This document shows positions 19,736 to 27,502 of a stretch of DNA of 64,000 bases, one piece after another. Every line of letters starts with the position of its first letter. Position 1 is the stretch's first letter. This stretch comes from Streptomyces eurythermus. Its GTDB lineage: Bacteria; Actinomycetota; Actinomycetes; Streptomycetales; Streptomycetaceae. The translations under genes and the position numbers were made by a program. The notes under the pieces were generated by a model that made no database searches, was not told where the DNA came from, and worked only from the letters and a program-made list of their open reading frames with translations. The stretch is taken from positions 186,001-250,000 of the forward strand of contig NZ_BMSK01000003.1 of assembly GCF_014649115.1 (NCBI RefSeq), in the 5' to 3' direction.

Positions 19736-20896
19736 ATGACCGCCGTCATCGAGTCCGAAGAGCACAAGGCCCTGCGCTCCGCCGTGGCCGCACTCGGCAA
19801 GCGCTACGGCCGTGACTACGTCACCCGCACGGTCGCCGAAGGCAAACCCCCCGCCGAACTCTGGTCCGACGCGGGCAAGCTCGGGTATCTGGGCGTCAAC
19901 CTCCCCGAGGAGTACGGGGGAGGGGGCGGCGGCATAACCGAACTCTCCATCGTGCTCGAAGAGCTGGGCGCCGCCGGTTCCCCCCTGCTCATGCTCGTCG
20001 TGTCACCCGCCATCTGCGGCACGGTGATCGCCCGCTTCGGCACCGAGGAGCAGAAGCGGCAATGGCTGCCCGGGCTGGCCGACGGCACCCGCCTCATGGC
20101 CTTCGGCATCACCGAGCCCGACGCCGGCTCCAACAGCCACCGCATCACCACCACGGCCCGCCGGGACGGCACCGACTGGCTGCTCACCGGCCGCAAGGTC
20201 TTCATCTCCGGTGTCGACATCGCCGACGCCGTCCTCGTCGTCGGCCGCACCGAGGACGCCCGCACCGGCACCCTCAAGCCCTGCCTGTTCATCGTCCCCA
20301 CGGACGCCGAGGGCTTCGGCAAGCACCCCATCGCCATGGAACTCAACGCGGCCGAGAAGCAGTTCGAACTGACCCTGGACGACGTCCGGCTGCCCGCGGA
20401 GGCACTCGTGGGCGACGAGGACGCCGGGCTGCTGCAACTGTTCGCCGGACTGAACCCCGAGCGGATCATGACGGCCGCGTTCGCGATCGGCATGGGCCGC
20501 TACGCCCTCGCCAGGGCCGTCGAGTACGCCCGCGAGCGTACGGTCTGGAAGGCCCCCATCGGCGCCCACCAGGCCATCGCCCACCCCCTGGCGCAGGCCC
20601 ACATCGACCTGGAGCTGGCCCGGCTGATGATGCGGAAGGCGGCCCTTCTCTACGACTCGGGGGACGACATCGGCGCGGGCGAGGCCGCCAACATGGCCAA
20701 GTACGCGGCCGGCGAGGCCTGTGTGCGGGCCGTGGACCAGGCCGTGCACACCCTCGGCGGCAACGGCCTCACCCGGGAGTTCGGGCTCGCCTCGCTGATA
20801 ACCGCCGCCCGCGTGGCACGTATCGCCCCGGTGAGCCGGGAAATGATCCTCAACTACGTCTCCCACCAGAGCCTGGGCCTGCCCAAGTCGTACTGA
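19736..20896 (+). CDS. Acyl-CoA dehydrogenase (citronellyl/isovaleryl-CoA type candidate)
   Basis: This 386-aa FAD enzyme has the ACAD signatures GITEPDAGSN, FISGVDIADAVLVVGR and the C-terminal QAVHTLGGNGLTREFGLASL. It would desaturate the acyl-CoA before carboxylation. The ribosome binding site AGGAG overlaps the stop of the alpha-subunit gene and lies 5 bases before the ATG, so translation is coupled. In atu/liu pathways such an enzyme sits exactly here; AtuD-like is the better guess given AtuA, but this is inference. Confidence 0.88.
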   Translation: MTAVIESEEHKALRSAVAALGKRYGRDYVTRTVAEGKPPAELWSDAGKLGYLGVNLPEEYGGGGGGITELSIVLEELGAAGSPLLMLVVSPAICGTVIARFGTEEQKRQWLPGLADGTRLMAFGITEPDAGSNSHRITTTARRDGTDWLLTGRKVFISGVDIADAVLVVGRTEDARTGTLKPCLFIVPTDAEGFGKHPIAMELNAAEKQFELTLDDVRLPAEALVGDEDAGLLQLFAGLNPERIMTAAFAIGMGRYALARAVEYARERTVWKAPIGAHQAIAHPLAQAHIDLELARLMMRKAALLYDSGDDIGAGEAANMAKYAAGEACVRAVDQAVHTLGGNGLTREFGLASLITAARVARIAPVSREMILNYVSHQSLGLPKSY

Positions 20897-20919
20897 GCGG
20901 CCCCGCGCGAGGAGGAACC

Positions 20920-22488
20920 GTGTTCCGCAGCGAGTACGCAGACGTTCCGCCCGTAGAACTCCCCATCCACGACGCCGTCCTGGGCCACGCCGCCGGCTTC
21001 GGCGACCGGCCCGCCCTCGTCGACGGCACGGACGGCACCACCCTCACGTACGAGCAGCTGGACCGGTTCCACCGGCGCCTGGCCGCCGCCCTCGCCGGCA
21101 CCGGCGTGCGCAAGGGCGACGTCCTCGCCCTGCACAGCCCCAACACCCTCGCCTTCCCGCTCGCGTTCTACGCCGCCACCCGCGCCGGTGCCACCGTCAC
21201 CACCGCGCACCCGCTCGCCACCGCCGAGGAGTTCGCCCGGCAGCTGCGCGACAGCGCGGCCCGCTGGATCGTCACCGTCTCCACGCTGCTCCGGACCGCC
21301 CGCCGGGCCGCCGGGCTCGCGGGCGGCGTCCGGGAGATCCTCGTGTGCGACAGCGCGCCCGGCCACCGCTCGCTGACCGGCCTGCTCGACACCACCGCCC
21401 CCGAACCCCGGGCCGCCATCGACCCGGCCGAGGACATCGCCGTACTGCCGTACTCCTCCGGCACCACCGGCACCCCCAAGGGCGTGCTGCTCACCCACCG
21501 GCAGATCGCCACCAACCTCGCCCAGCTGGACTCCGCCATCCCGGCCGGCCCCGGCGACCGCGTCCTCGCCGTCCTGCCGTTCTTCCACATCTACGGCCTC
21601 ACCGCGCTGATGAACGGGCCGCTGCGCAAGGGCGCCACCGTCGTCGTCCTGCCCCGCTTCGAGCTGGAGACCTTCCTCGCCGCCATCGACAAGCACCGCA
21701 TCACCAGCCTGTACGTGGCCCCGCCGATCGTCCTCGCCCTCGCCAAGCACCCGGCGGTCGGCCGCTACGACCTCTCGTCCCTGAAGTACGTCATCAGCGC
21801 CGCCGCCCCGCTGGACGCCCGGCTCGCCCACGCCTGCTCCGAACGGCTCGGCCTGCCCCCGATCGGCCAGGCGTACGGCATGACGGAGCTGTCACCCGGC
21901 ACCCATGCCGTCCCCCTGGACCGGCTGCGCGAGGCCCCCGCCGGCACGGTCGGACGGCTCATCGCCGGCACCGAGATGCGGATCGTCTCCCTGGACGACC
22001 CCCGCCGCGACCTCGGCCCCGGCGAACCCGGCGAGATCCTGATCCGCGGCCCGCAGGTGATGAAGGGCTACCTGGGCCGCCCCGACGCCACCGCCGCCCT
22101 GATCGACCCCGACGGCTGGCTGCACACCGGGGACGTCGGACACACCGACGCGGACGGCTGGCTGTTCGTGGTGGACCGGGTGAAGGAACTCATCAAGTAC
22201 AAGGGCTACCAGGTGGCCCCCGCCGAACTGGAGGCCCTGCTGCTCACCCACCCCGGCATCGCCGACGCCGCCGTGATCGGCGCCCGCGACGAGGACGGCA
22301 ACGAGATCCCGCACGCCTTCGTCGTCCGCCGCCCCGGCGCCGACGGCCCGGCCGAGGACGAGGTCTTGGAGTTCGTCGCCGAACGCGTCGCCCCCTACAA
22401 ACGCGTCCGCCGGATCACCTTCACCGACACCGTCCCCCGCGCCGCCTCCGGCAAGATCCTGCGCCGGCAGCTCAGGGAGTACACATGA
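20920..22488 (+). CDS. 4-coumarate-CoA-ligase-like acyl-CoA synthetase
   Basis: This 522-aa adenylating enzyme starts GTG with AGGAGGA just upstream. It shows YSSGTTGTPKGVLLTHRQ (ATP-binding loop), AYGMTELSPGTH, the hinge GWLHTGDVGHTDADGWLF, and the catalytic lysine in RAASGKILRRQLRE. It would activate the free acid that enters the pathway. Its stop is embedded in a 29-bp tandem duplication (22463-22519) that extends into the start of the next gene. Confidence 0.9.
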   Translation: MFRSEYADVPPVELPIHDAVLGHAAGFGDRPALVDGTDGTTLTYEQLDRFHRRLAAALAGTGVRKGDVLALHSPNTLAFPLAFYAATRAGATVTTAHPLATAEEFARQLRDSAARWIVTVSTLLRTARRAAGLAGGVREILVCDSAPGHRSLTGLLDTTAPEPRAAIDPAEDIAVLPYSSGTTGTPKGVLLTHRQIATNLAQLDSAIPAGPGDRVLAVLPFFHIYGLTALMNGPLRKGATVVVLPRFELETFLAAIDKHRITSLYVAPPIVLALAKHPAVGRYDLSSLKYVISAAAPLDARLAHACSERLGLPPIGQAYGMTELSPGTHAVPLDRLREAPAGTVGRLIAGTEMRIVSLDDPRRDLGPGEPGEILIRGPQVMKGYLGRPDATAALIDPDGWLHTGDVGHTDADGWLFVVDRVKELIKYKGYQVAPAELEALLLTHPGIADAAVIGARDEDGNEIPHAFVVRRPGADGPAEDEVLEFVAERVAPYKRVRRITFTDTVPRAASGKILRRQLREYT

Positions 22489-22519
22489 CCGGCCGGCAGC
22501 TCAGGGAGCGCACATGACC
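22463..22519 (+). repeat. 29-bp tandem duplication across a coupled gene junction
   Basis: Bases 22463-22490 recur at 22492-22519 with two mismatches (offset 29 bp). Each copy holds CAGGGAG, a 6-base spacer, and ATGACC. The first ATG (22485) overlaps the ligase stop and opens a 10-codon frame (MTGRQLRERT) whose stop overlaps the ATG of the hydratase at 22514. Confidence 0.9.
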
Positions 22520-23260
22520 GACCCCGCCGTGTCCATCGGCCGCACCCGCGCGCGTGCCGTGGAGACGCTCAGCCTCGACGCCACCGAGACCCGCAACGCC
22601 CTGTCCGCGGCCCTCGTCACCGGGCTCGCCGACGCCCTGGCCGACTGCGGCGAGGACCCCGGGGTGCGGGCCGTGGTCCTCACCCACACCGGTACGACGT
22701 TCTGCGCCGGCGCCGACCTGCGCGACCCGCCCGCCCCGCCCGCCCTGGTGGCCCTGCTGCGGCGGATCGTGGAGCTGCCCAAACCGGTGGTCGCCCGGGT
22801 CACCGGCCATGTCCGCGCCGGCGGCCTCGGCCTGCTCGCCGCCTGCGACATCGCCGCCGCCTCCGCCGCGGCCACCTTCGCCTTCACCGAGGTGCGCATC
22901 GGTGTCGCCCCCGCCGTGATCTCCCTGCCGGTGCTCCCGCGCGCCGACCCCCGCGCCCTGGCCCGCTACTACCTCACCGGCGAACGCTTCGGCCCGGCCG
23001 AGGCCGTGACGCTGGGCCTGCTGACGACGGCGGCGGACGACGTGGACGACGCCCTCGCCCCCGTCCTGGACGGCCTGCGCCGGGCCTCCCCCGAGGCCCT
23101 GGCCGAGACGAAACGGCTGCTCACGGCTAGGGTGCTGGAGACATTCGACCGGGACGCGGACGGGCTGACCGCGCTGACGGCCCGGCTGTTCTCCTCCGGC
23201 CAGGCCCGGGAGGGGATGACGGCCTTCCTGGAAAGACGTGATGCGGCATGGGTGGTGTGA
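22514..23260 (+). CDS. Enoyl-CoA hydratase/isomerase family protein
   Basis: This 248-aa crotonase-fold protein has the oxyanion-hole segments TFCAGADLRDPP and GHVRAGGLGLLAACDIAAAS, and the Glu-containing FAFTEVRIGVAPAVIS. It would hydrate the unsaturated (or carboxylated) acyl-CoA. The start is set by GGGAG 6 bases upstream in the second copy of the duplicated junction. Its stop overlaps a possible GTG of the TetR gene. It is slightly shorter than typical 255-265 aa relatives. Confidence 0.86.
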   Translation: MTDPAVSIGRTRARAVETLSLDATETRNALSAALVTGLADALADCGEDPGVRAVVLTHTGTTFCAGADLRDPPAPPALVALLRRIVELPKPVVARVTGHVRAGGLGLLAACDIAAASAAATFAFTEVRIGVAPAVISLPVLPRADPRALARYYLTGERFGPAEAVTLGLLTTAADDVDDALAPVLDGLRRASPEALAETKRLLTARVLETFDRDADGLTALTARLFSSGQAREGMTAFLERRDAAWVV

Positions 23261-23853
23261 GTACGACCGAACGCGAGCGCGTACCCAAGCAGGACCGCAG
23301 CCGGGCCACCCGGCAGCGGCTCCTGGAGGCCGCCGTGGCCTGCCTCGCCGAGCGCGGCTGGGCGGGCTCCACGGTCGCCGTCGTCGCCGAACGCGCCGGT
23401 GTCTCCCGGGGCGCCGCCCAGCACCACTTCCCGACCCGGGAAGACCTCTTCACCGCGGCCGTCGAGTACGTCTCCGAGGAGCGCTCGCTGGCGCTGCGCG
23501 CCCTGTTCCCGGACGGCCCCGCCGACCGCCGGGCCGTCGTGTCGGCCCTCGTCGACCTCTACACCGGCCCGCTCTTCCGCGCCGCCCTGCACCTGTGGGT
23601 CGCCGCCTCCGACGAGGAGCAGCTGCGCCCGCGGGTGACCGAGCTGGAGGCCCGGGTGGGCCGCGAGACCCACCGCATAGCCGTCGAACTCCTCGGCGCC
23701 GACGAGTCCCGCCCCGGCGTCCGCGAGACCGTCCAGGGCCTCCTCGACATGGCCCGCGGCCTGGGCCTGGCCAACCTCCTCACCGACGACACCGCCCGCC
23801 GCGAACGGGTCGTCGCGCAGTGGGCGGCGCTGCTGGACGGCGCGCTGGACTGA
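23248..23853 (+). CDS. TetR family regulator of the catabolic operon
   Basis: This protein of about 200 aa has an N-terminal TetR helix-turn-helix (about residues 17-62; TRQRLLEAAVACLAERGWAGSTV, then VAERAGVSRGAAQHHFPTREDLF) and a ligand domain of the usual size. Start is ATG 23248, or GTG 23257 which overlaps the hydratase stop as GTGA. As the last gene of the operon it probably senses an acyl-CoA intermediate and represses from the palindrome at 13619-13630. That link is inference. Confidence 0.87.
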   Translation: MGGVSTTERERVPKQDRSRATRQRLLEAAVACLAERGWAGSTVAVVAERAGVSRGAAQHHFPTREDLFTAAVEYVSEERSLALRALFPDGPADRRAVVSALVDLYTGPLFRAALHLWVAASDEEQLRPRVTELEARVGRETHRIAVELLGADESRPGVRETVQGLLDMARGLGLANLLTDDTARRERVVAQWAALLDGALD

Positions 23854-23902
23854 GCAGGCCGGGCCGAGAAGACCGTACGGCGGCACTTCTCACGCGGCGC
23901 GT

Positions 23903-23908
23903 TACCCT
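23903..23908 (+). promoter_or_regulatory. -10 element (TACCCT) of a leaderless leader-peptide transcript
   Basis: TACCCT ends 6 bases before the ATG at 23915, which puts the transcription start on the start codon. No clear -35 was seen. Confidence 0.45.
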
Positions 23909-23914
23909 TGGCCC

Positions 23915-23995
23915 ATGCTTCCGATGCTCGTCCGCCGCCGCCACGTGGACTACGTGCGCGTCACGAGCATGGGCTGTCGGCACCTCTCCGCCTGA
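23915..23995 (+). CDS. Leader peptide (RRHVD-type, with Cys codon near the end)
   Basis: A 26-codon frame reads MLPMLVRRRHVDYVRVTSMG and then CRHLSA. It matches the RRHVDxVRV pattern of short actinobacterial leader peptides that precede sulfur- or cysteine-related genes and act in cis by ribosome stalling. Initiation seems leaderless (ATG 23915; a second ATG at 23924 is possible). The TGT codon for Cys lies in the left arm of the hairpin 23971-24001. The next gene, 100 bases on, is the IPNS-like oxygenase. Confidence 0.7.
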   Translation: MLPMLVRRRHVDYVRVTSMGCRHLSA

Positions 23996-24030
23996 CAGCC
24001 CCCTGTATCTCCCTTTTTTTCTCCCTTTTT
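23971..24030 (+). promoter_or_regulatory. Attenuator-like hairpin and T-runs after the leader peptide
   Basis: GGGCTGTC (23971-23978) pairs perfectly with GACAGCCC (23994-24001), enclosing the last codons and stop of the leader peptide. Runs of T7 (24014-24020) and T5 (24026-24030) follow, which is very unusual in this G+C-rich genome. A ribosome stalled at the Cys codon would open the left arm. The 12-base gap to the T-run is longer than in a textbook terminator. Confidence 0.5.
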
Positions 24031-24095
24031 CCGGCACCGGGGGCCGCCCGTACCCCTCGGCGGCCGGCCGTGCCCCGTACACCCGCGGACGCACC

Positions 24096-25121
24096 ATGAC
24101 CACGCACACAGCGATGTCGTACGACCAGCTCCCGATCATCGACCTGTCGGCCGCCGACCGAGGCCCCCAGGCCCGCGCCCTGCTCCACGCCCAGCTGCAC
24201 AGCGCCGCCCACGACGTCGGCTTCTTCCAGCTCGTCGGGCACGGCGTGACCCGGGCCGAGACGGACGCGCTGCTCACCGCCATGCGCGCCTTCTTCGCCC
24301 TCCCCGAGGCCGACCGGCTCGCCCTCGACAACGTCAACTCCCCGCACTTCAGGGGCTACACCCGCACCGGCGACGAGCGCACCGGCGGCGCCCGCGACTG
24401 GCGCGACCAGCTCGACATCGGCGCCGAGCGCCCCGCCCGGACACCGGGACCGGACGAGCCGCCGTACTGGTGGCTGCAGGGCCCCAACCAGTGGCCCGCC
24501 GCCCTGCCCGAACTGCGCACGGCCGCGCTCGCCTGGATCGACCGGCTGAGCGGGGTCGCCCACCGGCTGCTGCGCGAACTGCTGACCGCCATCGGCGCCC
24601 CGGCCGGCTTCTACGACCCGGTCTTCGGCGAGCACGCCCACCCGCACCTCAAGCTCGTCCGCTACCCCGGCAGCGCGGCCGACGGCACCGAGCAGGGCGT
24701 GGGCGCCCACAAGGACTACGGCTTCCTGACCCTGCTGCTCCAGGACACCGTCGGCGGCCTCCAGGTCCAGCGCGAGGACGGCCGCTTCCACGACGTGCCG
24801 CCCATCGAGGGCGCCTTCGTCGTCAACCTCGGCGAACTGCTGGAGGTGGCGACCAACGGCTATCTGCTGGCCACCAACCACCGCGTCGTCAGCCCGCCCG
24901 GCGCCACCGAGCGCTACTCGGTGCCGTTCTTCTACAACCCCCGCCTGGACGCGCGGATCGACCCGCTGCCCTTCCCGCACGCCGCCGAGGCCCCCGGCAT
25001 CACCACCGACCCGGCGAACCCGCTGTACGCCGAGTACGGCTACAACGAACTCAAGGGCAAGCTGAGGGCCCACCCGCTGGTGGCGGAGCGCCACCACGGG
25101 AACCTGCTGACGCCCGCCTGA
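24096..25121 (+). CDS. 2-oxoglutarate/Fe(II)-type oxygenase, isopenicillin N synthase-like
   Basis: The 341-aa protein has an N-terminal DIOX_N part (PIIDLSAADRG, GFFQLVGHGV) and a double-stranded beta-helix with the iron ligands in HKDYG (His, Asp) and TNHRVVSP (His), followed by the RYSVPFF (Arg-x-Ser) co-substrate motif. Homologues act on small molecules with Fe(II); the substrate is unknown. ATG 24096 has no strong ribosome binding site. It stands alone downstream of the leader peptide and attenuator, which hints at control by cysteine or sulfur supply. Confidence 0.88.
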   Translation: MTTHTAMSYDQLPIIDLSAADRGPQARALLHAQLHSAAHDVGFFQLVGHGVTRAETDALLTAMRAFFALPEADRLALDNVNSPHFRGYTRTGDERTGGARDWRDQLDIGAERPARTPGPDEPPYWWLQGPNQWPAALPELRTAALAWIDRLSGVAHRLLRELLTAIGAPAGFYDPVFGEHAHPHLKLVRYPGSAADGTEQGVGAHKDYGFLTLLLQDTVGGLQVQREDGRFHDVPPIEGAFVVNLGELLEVATNGYLLATNHRVVSPPGATERYSVPFFYNPRLDARIDPLPFPHAAEAPGITTDPANPLYAEYGYNELKGKLRAHPLVAERHHGNLLTPA

Positions 25122-25148
25122 CCGGTTCCCCGGGGCAGGGGCCGCGGC

Positions 25149-26249
25149 TCAGTGGGCGATGTCCCCGTACCCCTGGATGTCCCGGGGGCTGCGCGGCCCC
25201 GGCCCCACATACCGGGCGGAGGGCCGCACCAGCCGTCCCGTGCGCTTCTGCTCGAGGATGTGCGCGGACCACCCCGCGGTGCGGGCGCACGTGAACATGG
25301 AGGTGAACATGTGCGCCGGCACCTCGGCGAAGTCCAGCACGATCGCCGCCCAGAACTCCACGTTGGTGGCCAGCACCCGGTCCGGCCGCCGGTTGTGCAG
25401 CTCCTCCAGCGCGGCCTTCTCCAGCGCCTCGGCCACCTCGAACCGCGGCGCCCCTAGCTCCCGCGCCGTGCGCCGCAGCACCCGGGCCCGCGGGTCCTCG
25501 GCCCGGTACACCCGGTGCCCGAAGCCCATCAGCCGCTCGCCCCGGTCCAGGGCCCCTTTGACGTACGCCTGGGCGTCGCCGGTGCGCTCGATCTCCTCGA
25601 TCATGCCGAGCACCCGGGAGGGCGCGCCCCCGTGCAGCGGACCGGACATCGCGCCGACCGCGCCCGACAGCGCGGCGGCGACGTCGGCGCCCGTGGAGGC
25701 GATGACCCGGGCGGTGAAGGTGGAGGCGTTCATGCCGTGTTCGGCGGCCGAGGTCCAGTAGGCGTCGACGGCGGCGACGTGCTTGGGGTCCGGCTCGCCC
25801 CGCCAGCGGATCATGAACCGCTCCACCACCGAGGCCGCCTTGTCGATCTCCCGCTGCGGCACCATCGGCAGGCCCTGCCCGCGCGCGGACTGGGCGACGT
25901 AGGACAGGGCCATGACCGCGGCCCGGGCCAGGTCCTCGCGGGCCTGGCGTTCGTCGATGTCGAGCAGCGGCTTGAGGCCCCACACGGGCGCGAGCATGGC
26001 GAGGGCCGACTGCACGTCCACCCGGATGTCACCGGAGTGCACCGGGATCGGGAACGGTTCGGCGGGCGGCAGACCGGGGTTGAAGGCGCCGTCGACCAGC
26101 AGTCCCCACACGTTGCCGAACGAGACGTGACCGACCAGGTCCTCGATGTCGACGCCCCGGTAGCGCAGGGCGCCGCCCTCCTTGTCCGGTTCGGCGATCT
26201 CCGTCTCGAACGCGACGACTCCTTCGAGTCCGGGTACGAAATCGGACAT
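25149..26249 (-). CDS. Citrate synthase 2 family protein
   Basis: This 366-aa protein has the citrate synthase fold motifs: catalytic His segments SGPLHGGAPSRV and GFGHRVYRAEDPRA, and GWSAHILEQKRTGRLVRP at the end. In classical enzymes the second carboxylate is Asp in NVDFYSG; here the matching segment reads TNVEFWAAIVLD, so Glu replaces Asp. It may be a slower citrate synthase or a synthase of a related acid. Start ATG is preceded by GAGGAG. It is divergent from pdxH. It is shorter than the hexameric class (about 430 aa), as expected for this subfamily. Confidence 0.88.
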   Translation of the reverse strand: MSDFVPGLEGVVAFETEIAEPDKEGGALRYRGVDIEDLVGHVSFGNVWGLLVDGAFNPGLPPAEPFPIPVHSGDIRVDVQSALAMLAPVWGLKPLLDIDERQAREDLARAAVMALSYVAQSARGQGLPMVPQREIDKAASVVERFMIRWRGEPDPKHVAAVDAYWTSAAEHGMNASTFTARVIASTGADVAAALSGAVGAMSGPLHGGAPSRVLGMIEEIERTGDAQAYVKGALDRGERLMGFGHRVYRAEDPRARVLRRTARELGAPRFEVAEALEKAALEELHNRRPDRVLATNVEFWAAIVLDFAEVPAHMFTSMFTCARTAGWSAHILEQKRTGRLVRPSARYVGPGPRSPRDIQGYGDIAH

Positions 26250-26424
26250 CAGGCGGCTCCTCGTGAAGTGTGGCGGCGGTCATCCCGTTGATGCCTCGGC
26301 GCGCCGACGGTCACCCATGGTCAACCCAACCGCAAAGGGAGCAGCACGATAACGCCCGGTGCCACGGTTGGGGAGACCACACGACACCGAGTGCCATACC
26401 CGTTCTATACGGCAAGATGACCGC

Positions 26425-27111
26425 GTGACCGATCGCGACCCGCTTCCGGACCCCGTTCTCGACCCCGCTGCCATGCGCAAGCAGTACCGGGCCGACGGCC
26501 TCGCCGAGGAGGACCTCGCCACCCATCCGATGGACCAGTTCGCCCGCTGGTTCGAGGACGCGGCCCGGGCTGCGCTGCACGGCACGCTCTACGAGCCCAA
26601 CGCCATGGTCGTCTCCACGGTGGACGCGGCCGGCCGCCCCAGCGCCCGCACGGTCCTGCTGAAGCAGTACGACACCGAGGGCTTCGTCTTCTACACCAAC
26701 TACGGCTCGCGCAAGGCCCTCGACCTCGCCGGGAACCCGCACGTCTCGCTGCTCTTCCCCTGGCACCCGCTGGCCCGCCAGGTCATCGTCACCGGCACCG
26801 CCCGGCGCACCGGCCGCGACGAGACCGCCGCCTACTTCCGCACCCGCCCGCACGGCTCCCAGCTGGGCGCCTGGGCCAGTGCCCAGTCCACGGTGATCGC
26901 CTCCCGCTCGGAACTGGACGCGGCCTACGCCGAACTCGAGGCCCGCTACCCGGAGGGCGAACAGGTCCCGGTGCCCCCGCACTGGGGCGGCTTCCGGGTC
27001 ATCCCGGAGACGGTCGAGTTCTGGCAGGGCCGCGCCAACCGCCTCCACGACCGGCTGCGCTACACCGCCCGGCCGGACGGCACCTGGACGGTGGAGCGCC
27101 TCAGCCCCTGA
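26425..27111 (+). CDS. pdxH: Pyridoxamine/pyridoxine 5'-phosphate oxidase
   Basis: This 228-aa FMN enzyme makes pyridoxal phosphate. It shows [46 protein letters not shown] (FMN and substrate binding), [15 protein letters not shown], and the C-terminal [16 protein letters not shown], all conserved in PdxH. GTG 26425 gives the standard N-terminus; CAAGAT ends 6 bases upstream, so the gene may be leaderless. It is divergent from the citrate synthase gene and followed by a branched hairpin. Confidence 0.93.
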   Translation: MTDRDPLPDPVLDPAAMRKQYRADGLAEEDLATHPMDQFARWFEDAARAALHGTLYEPNAMVVSTVDAAGRPSARTVLLKQYDTEGFVFYTNYGSRKALDLAGNPHVSLLFPWHPLARQVIVTGTARRTGRDETAAYFRTRPHGSQLGAWASAQSTVIASRSELDAAYAELEARYPEGEQVPVPPHWGGFRVIPETVEFWQGRANRLHDRLRYTARPDGTWTVERLSP

Positions 27112-27144
27112 CCCCCGGGGGCGACGTACGCGGGAAACGCAGAC

Positions 27145-27205
27145 GACCCGCGGGCTGGGTTCCTCCGAGGAGGAGCCGGCCGGACGTACCGGCAGCCCGC
27201 GGGTC
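27145..27205. terminator. Three-way-junction hairpin after pdxH / end of the candidate small RNA
   Basis: Two 13-base arms (27145-27157 and 27193-27205) pair perfectly. Between them are two smaller hairpins: 27158-27177 (about 8 bp around CGAG) and 27180-27192 (4 bp around ACGTA). This gives a compact three-way junction. It can end pdxH transcription on one strand and the small RNA on the other; there is only a weak T stretch. Confidence 0.7.
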
Positions 27206-27286
27206 GGGTGACTGCTTGGGATTGGGCCGGCTGCGCGTATCTCTCACACGCTGGTCCGGCACCGCACATGCTGTGGTGTCGGGCCG

Positions 27287-27325
27287 CTAGCCCGCAGCCA
27301 CCTCACGCGTCCGGTTCTCATACAT
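27287..27325 (-). CDS. 12-codon ORF with strong Shine-Dalgarno inside the candidate small RNA
   Basis: The frame reads MYENRTREVAAG and stops with TAG. AAGGGAGGT, close to the perfect anti-16S complement, ends 10 bases before the ATG, a stronger site than most genes here have. The peptide may be a regulatory leader or a small protein; alternatively the site binds ribosomes for another purpose. Confidence 0.35.
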   Translation of the reverse strand: MYENRTREVAAG

Positions 27326-27357
27326 CTGCCGAACCACCTCCCTTCTCGTGTACCGAC

Positions 27358-27386
27358 AGCCTAGGAAGCACCCGGGACGCACTCAA
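27358..27386 (-). promoter_or_regulatory. Promoter (TTGAGT-N17-TAGGCT) for the minus-strand RNA
   Basis: On the minus strand -35 TTGAGT lies at 27386-27381 and -10 TAGGCT at 27363-27358, separated by exactly 17 bp. This is the best housekeeping-type promoter match I saw in the window. Confidence 0.65.
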
Positions 27387-27502
27387 CTGTTTTTTCTTGC
27401 GGGAACAGGGTGTGGGCTGGGTCACGTTCCAGTTGAATGAAGGCCGGTGAGGGAACCGGGCGCCGTATGCACAGGCGCGCAGGCAGTTTCCAGGGGGTCC
27501 AG

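Larger units (their letters stand above)
27145..27351 (-). ncRNA. Candidate structured small RNA or leader transcript of about 207 nt
   Basis: A consensus-like promoter (TTGAGT, 17 bp, TAGGCT on the minus strand) places the start near 27351. The transcript would run through a strong ribosome binding site and a 12-codon frame and end in the branched hairpin at 27145-27205. No known RNA family is recognised. It is intergenic and antisense to nothing annotated. Expression is not shown by sequence alone. Confidence 0.5.
27112..27502. other. 391-bp intergenic region with structured minus-strand transcript
   Basis: No ordinary gene fits here. The region carries, on the minus strand, a strong promoter, a ribosome binding site with a 12-codon frame, and a branched terminator-like structure, each listed separately. 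On the plus strand the right end leads into the PAS gene. Confidence 0.7.

Noticed and set aside
23971..24030. T7 and T5 runs as an ordinary factor-independent terminator for the TetR operon
   Set aside because: The hairpin overlaps the leader peptide codons and lies downstream of its own promoter, so a role in attenuation is more likely than ending the upstream operon; the gap from stem to T-run is also too long for a classic terminator.
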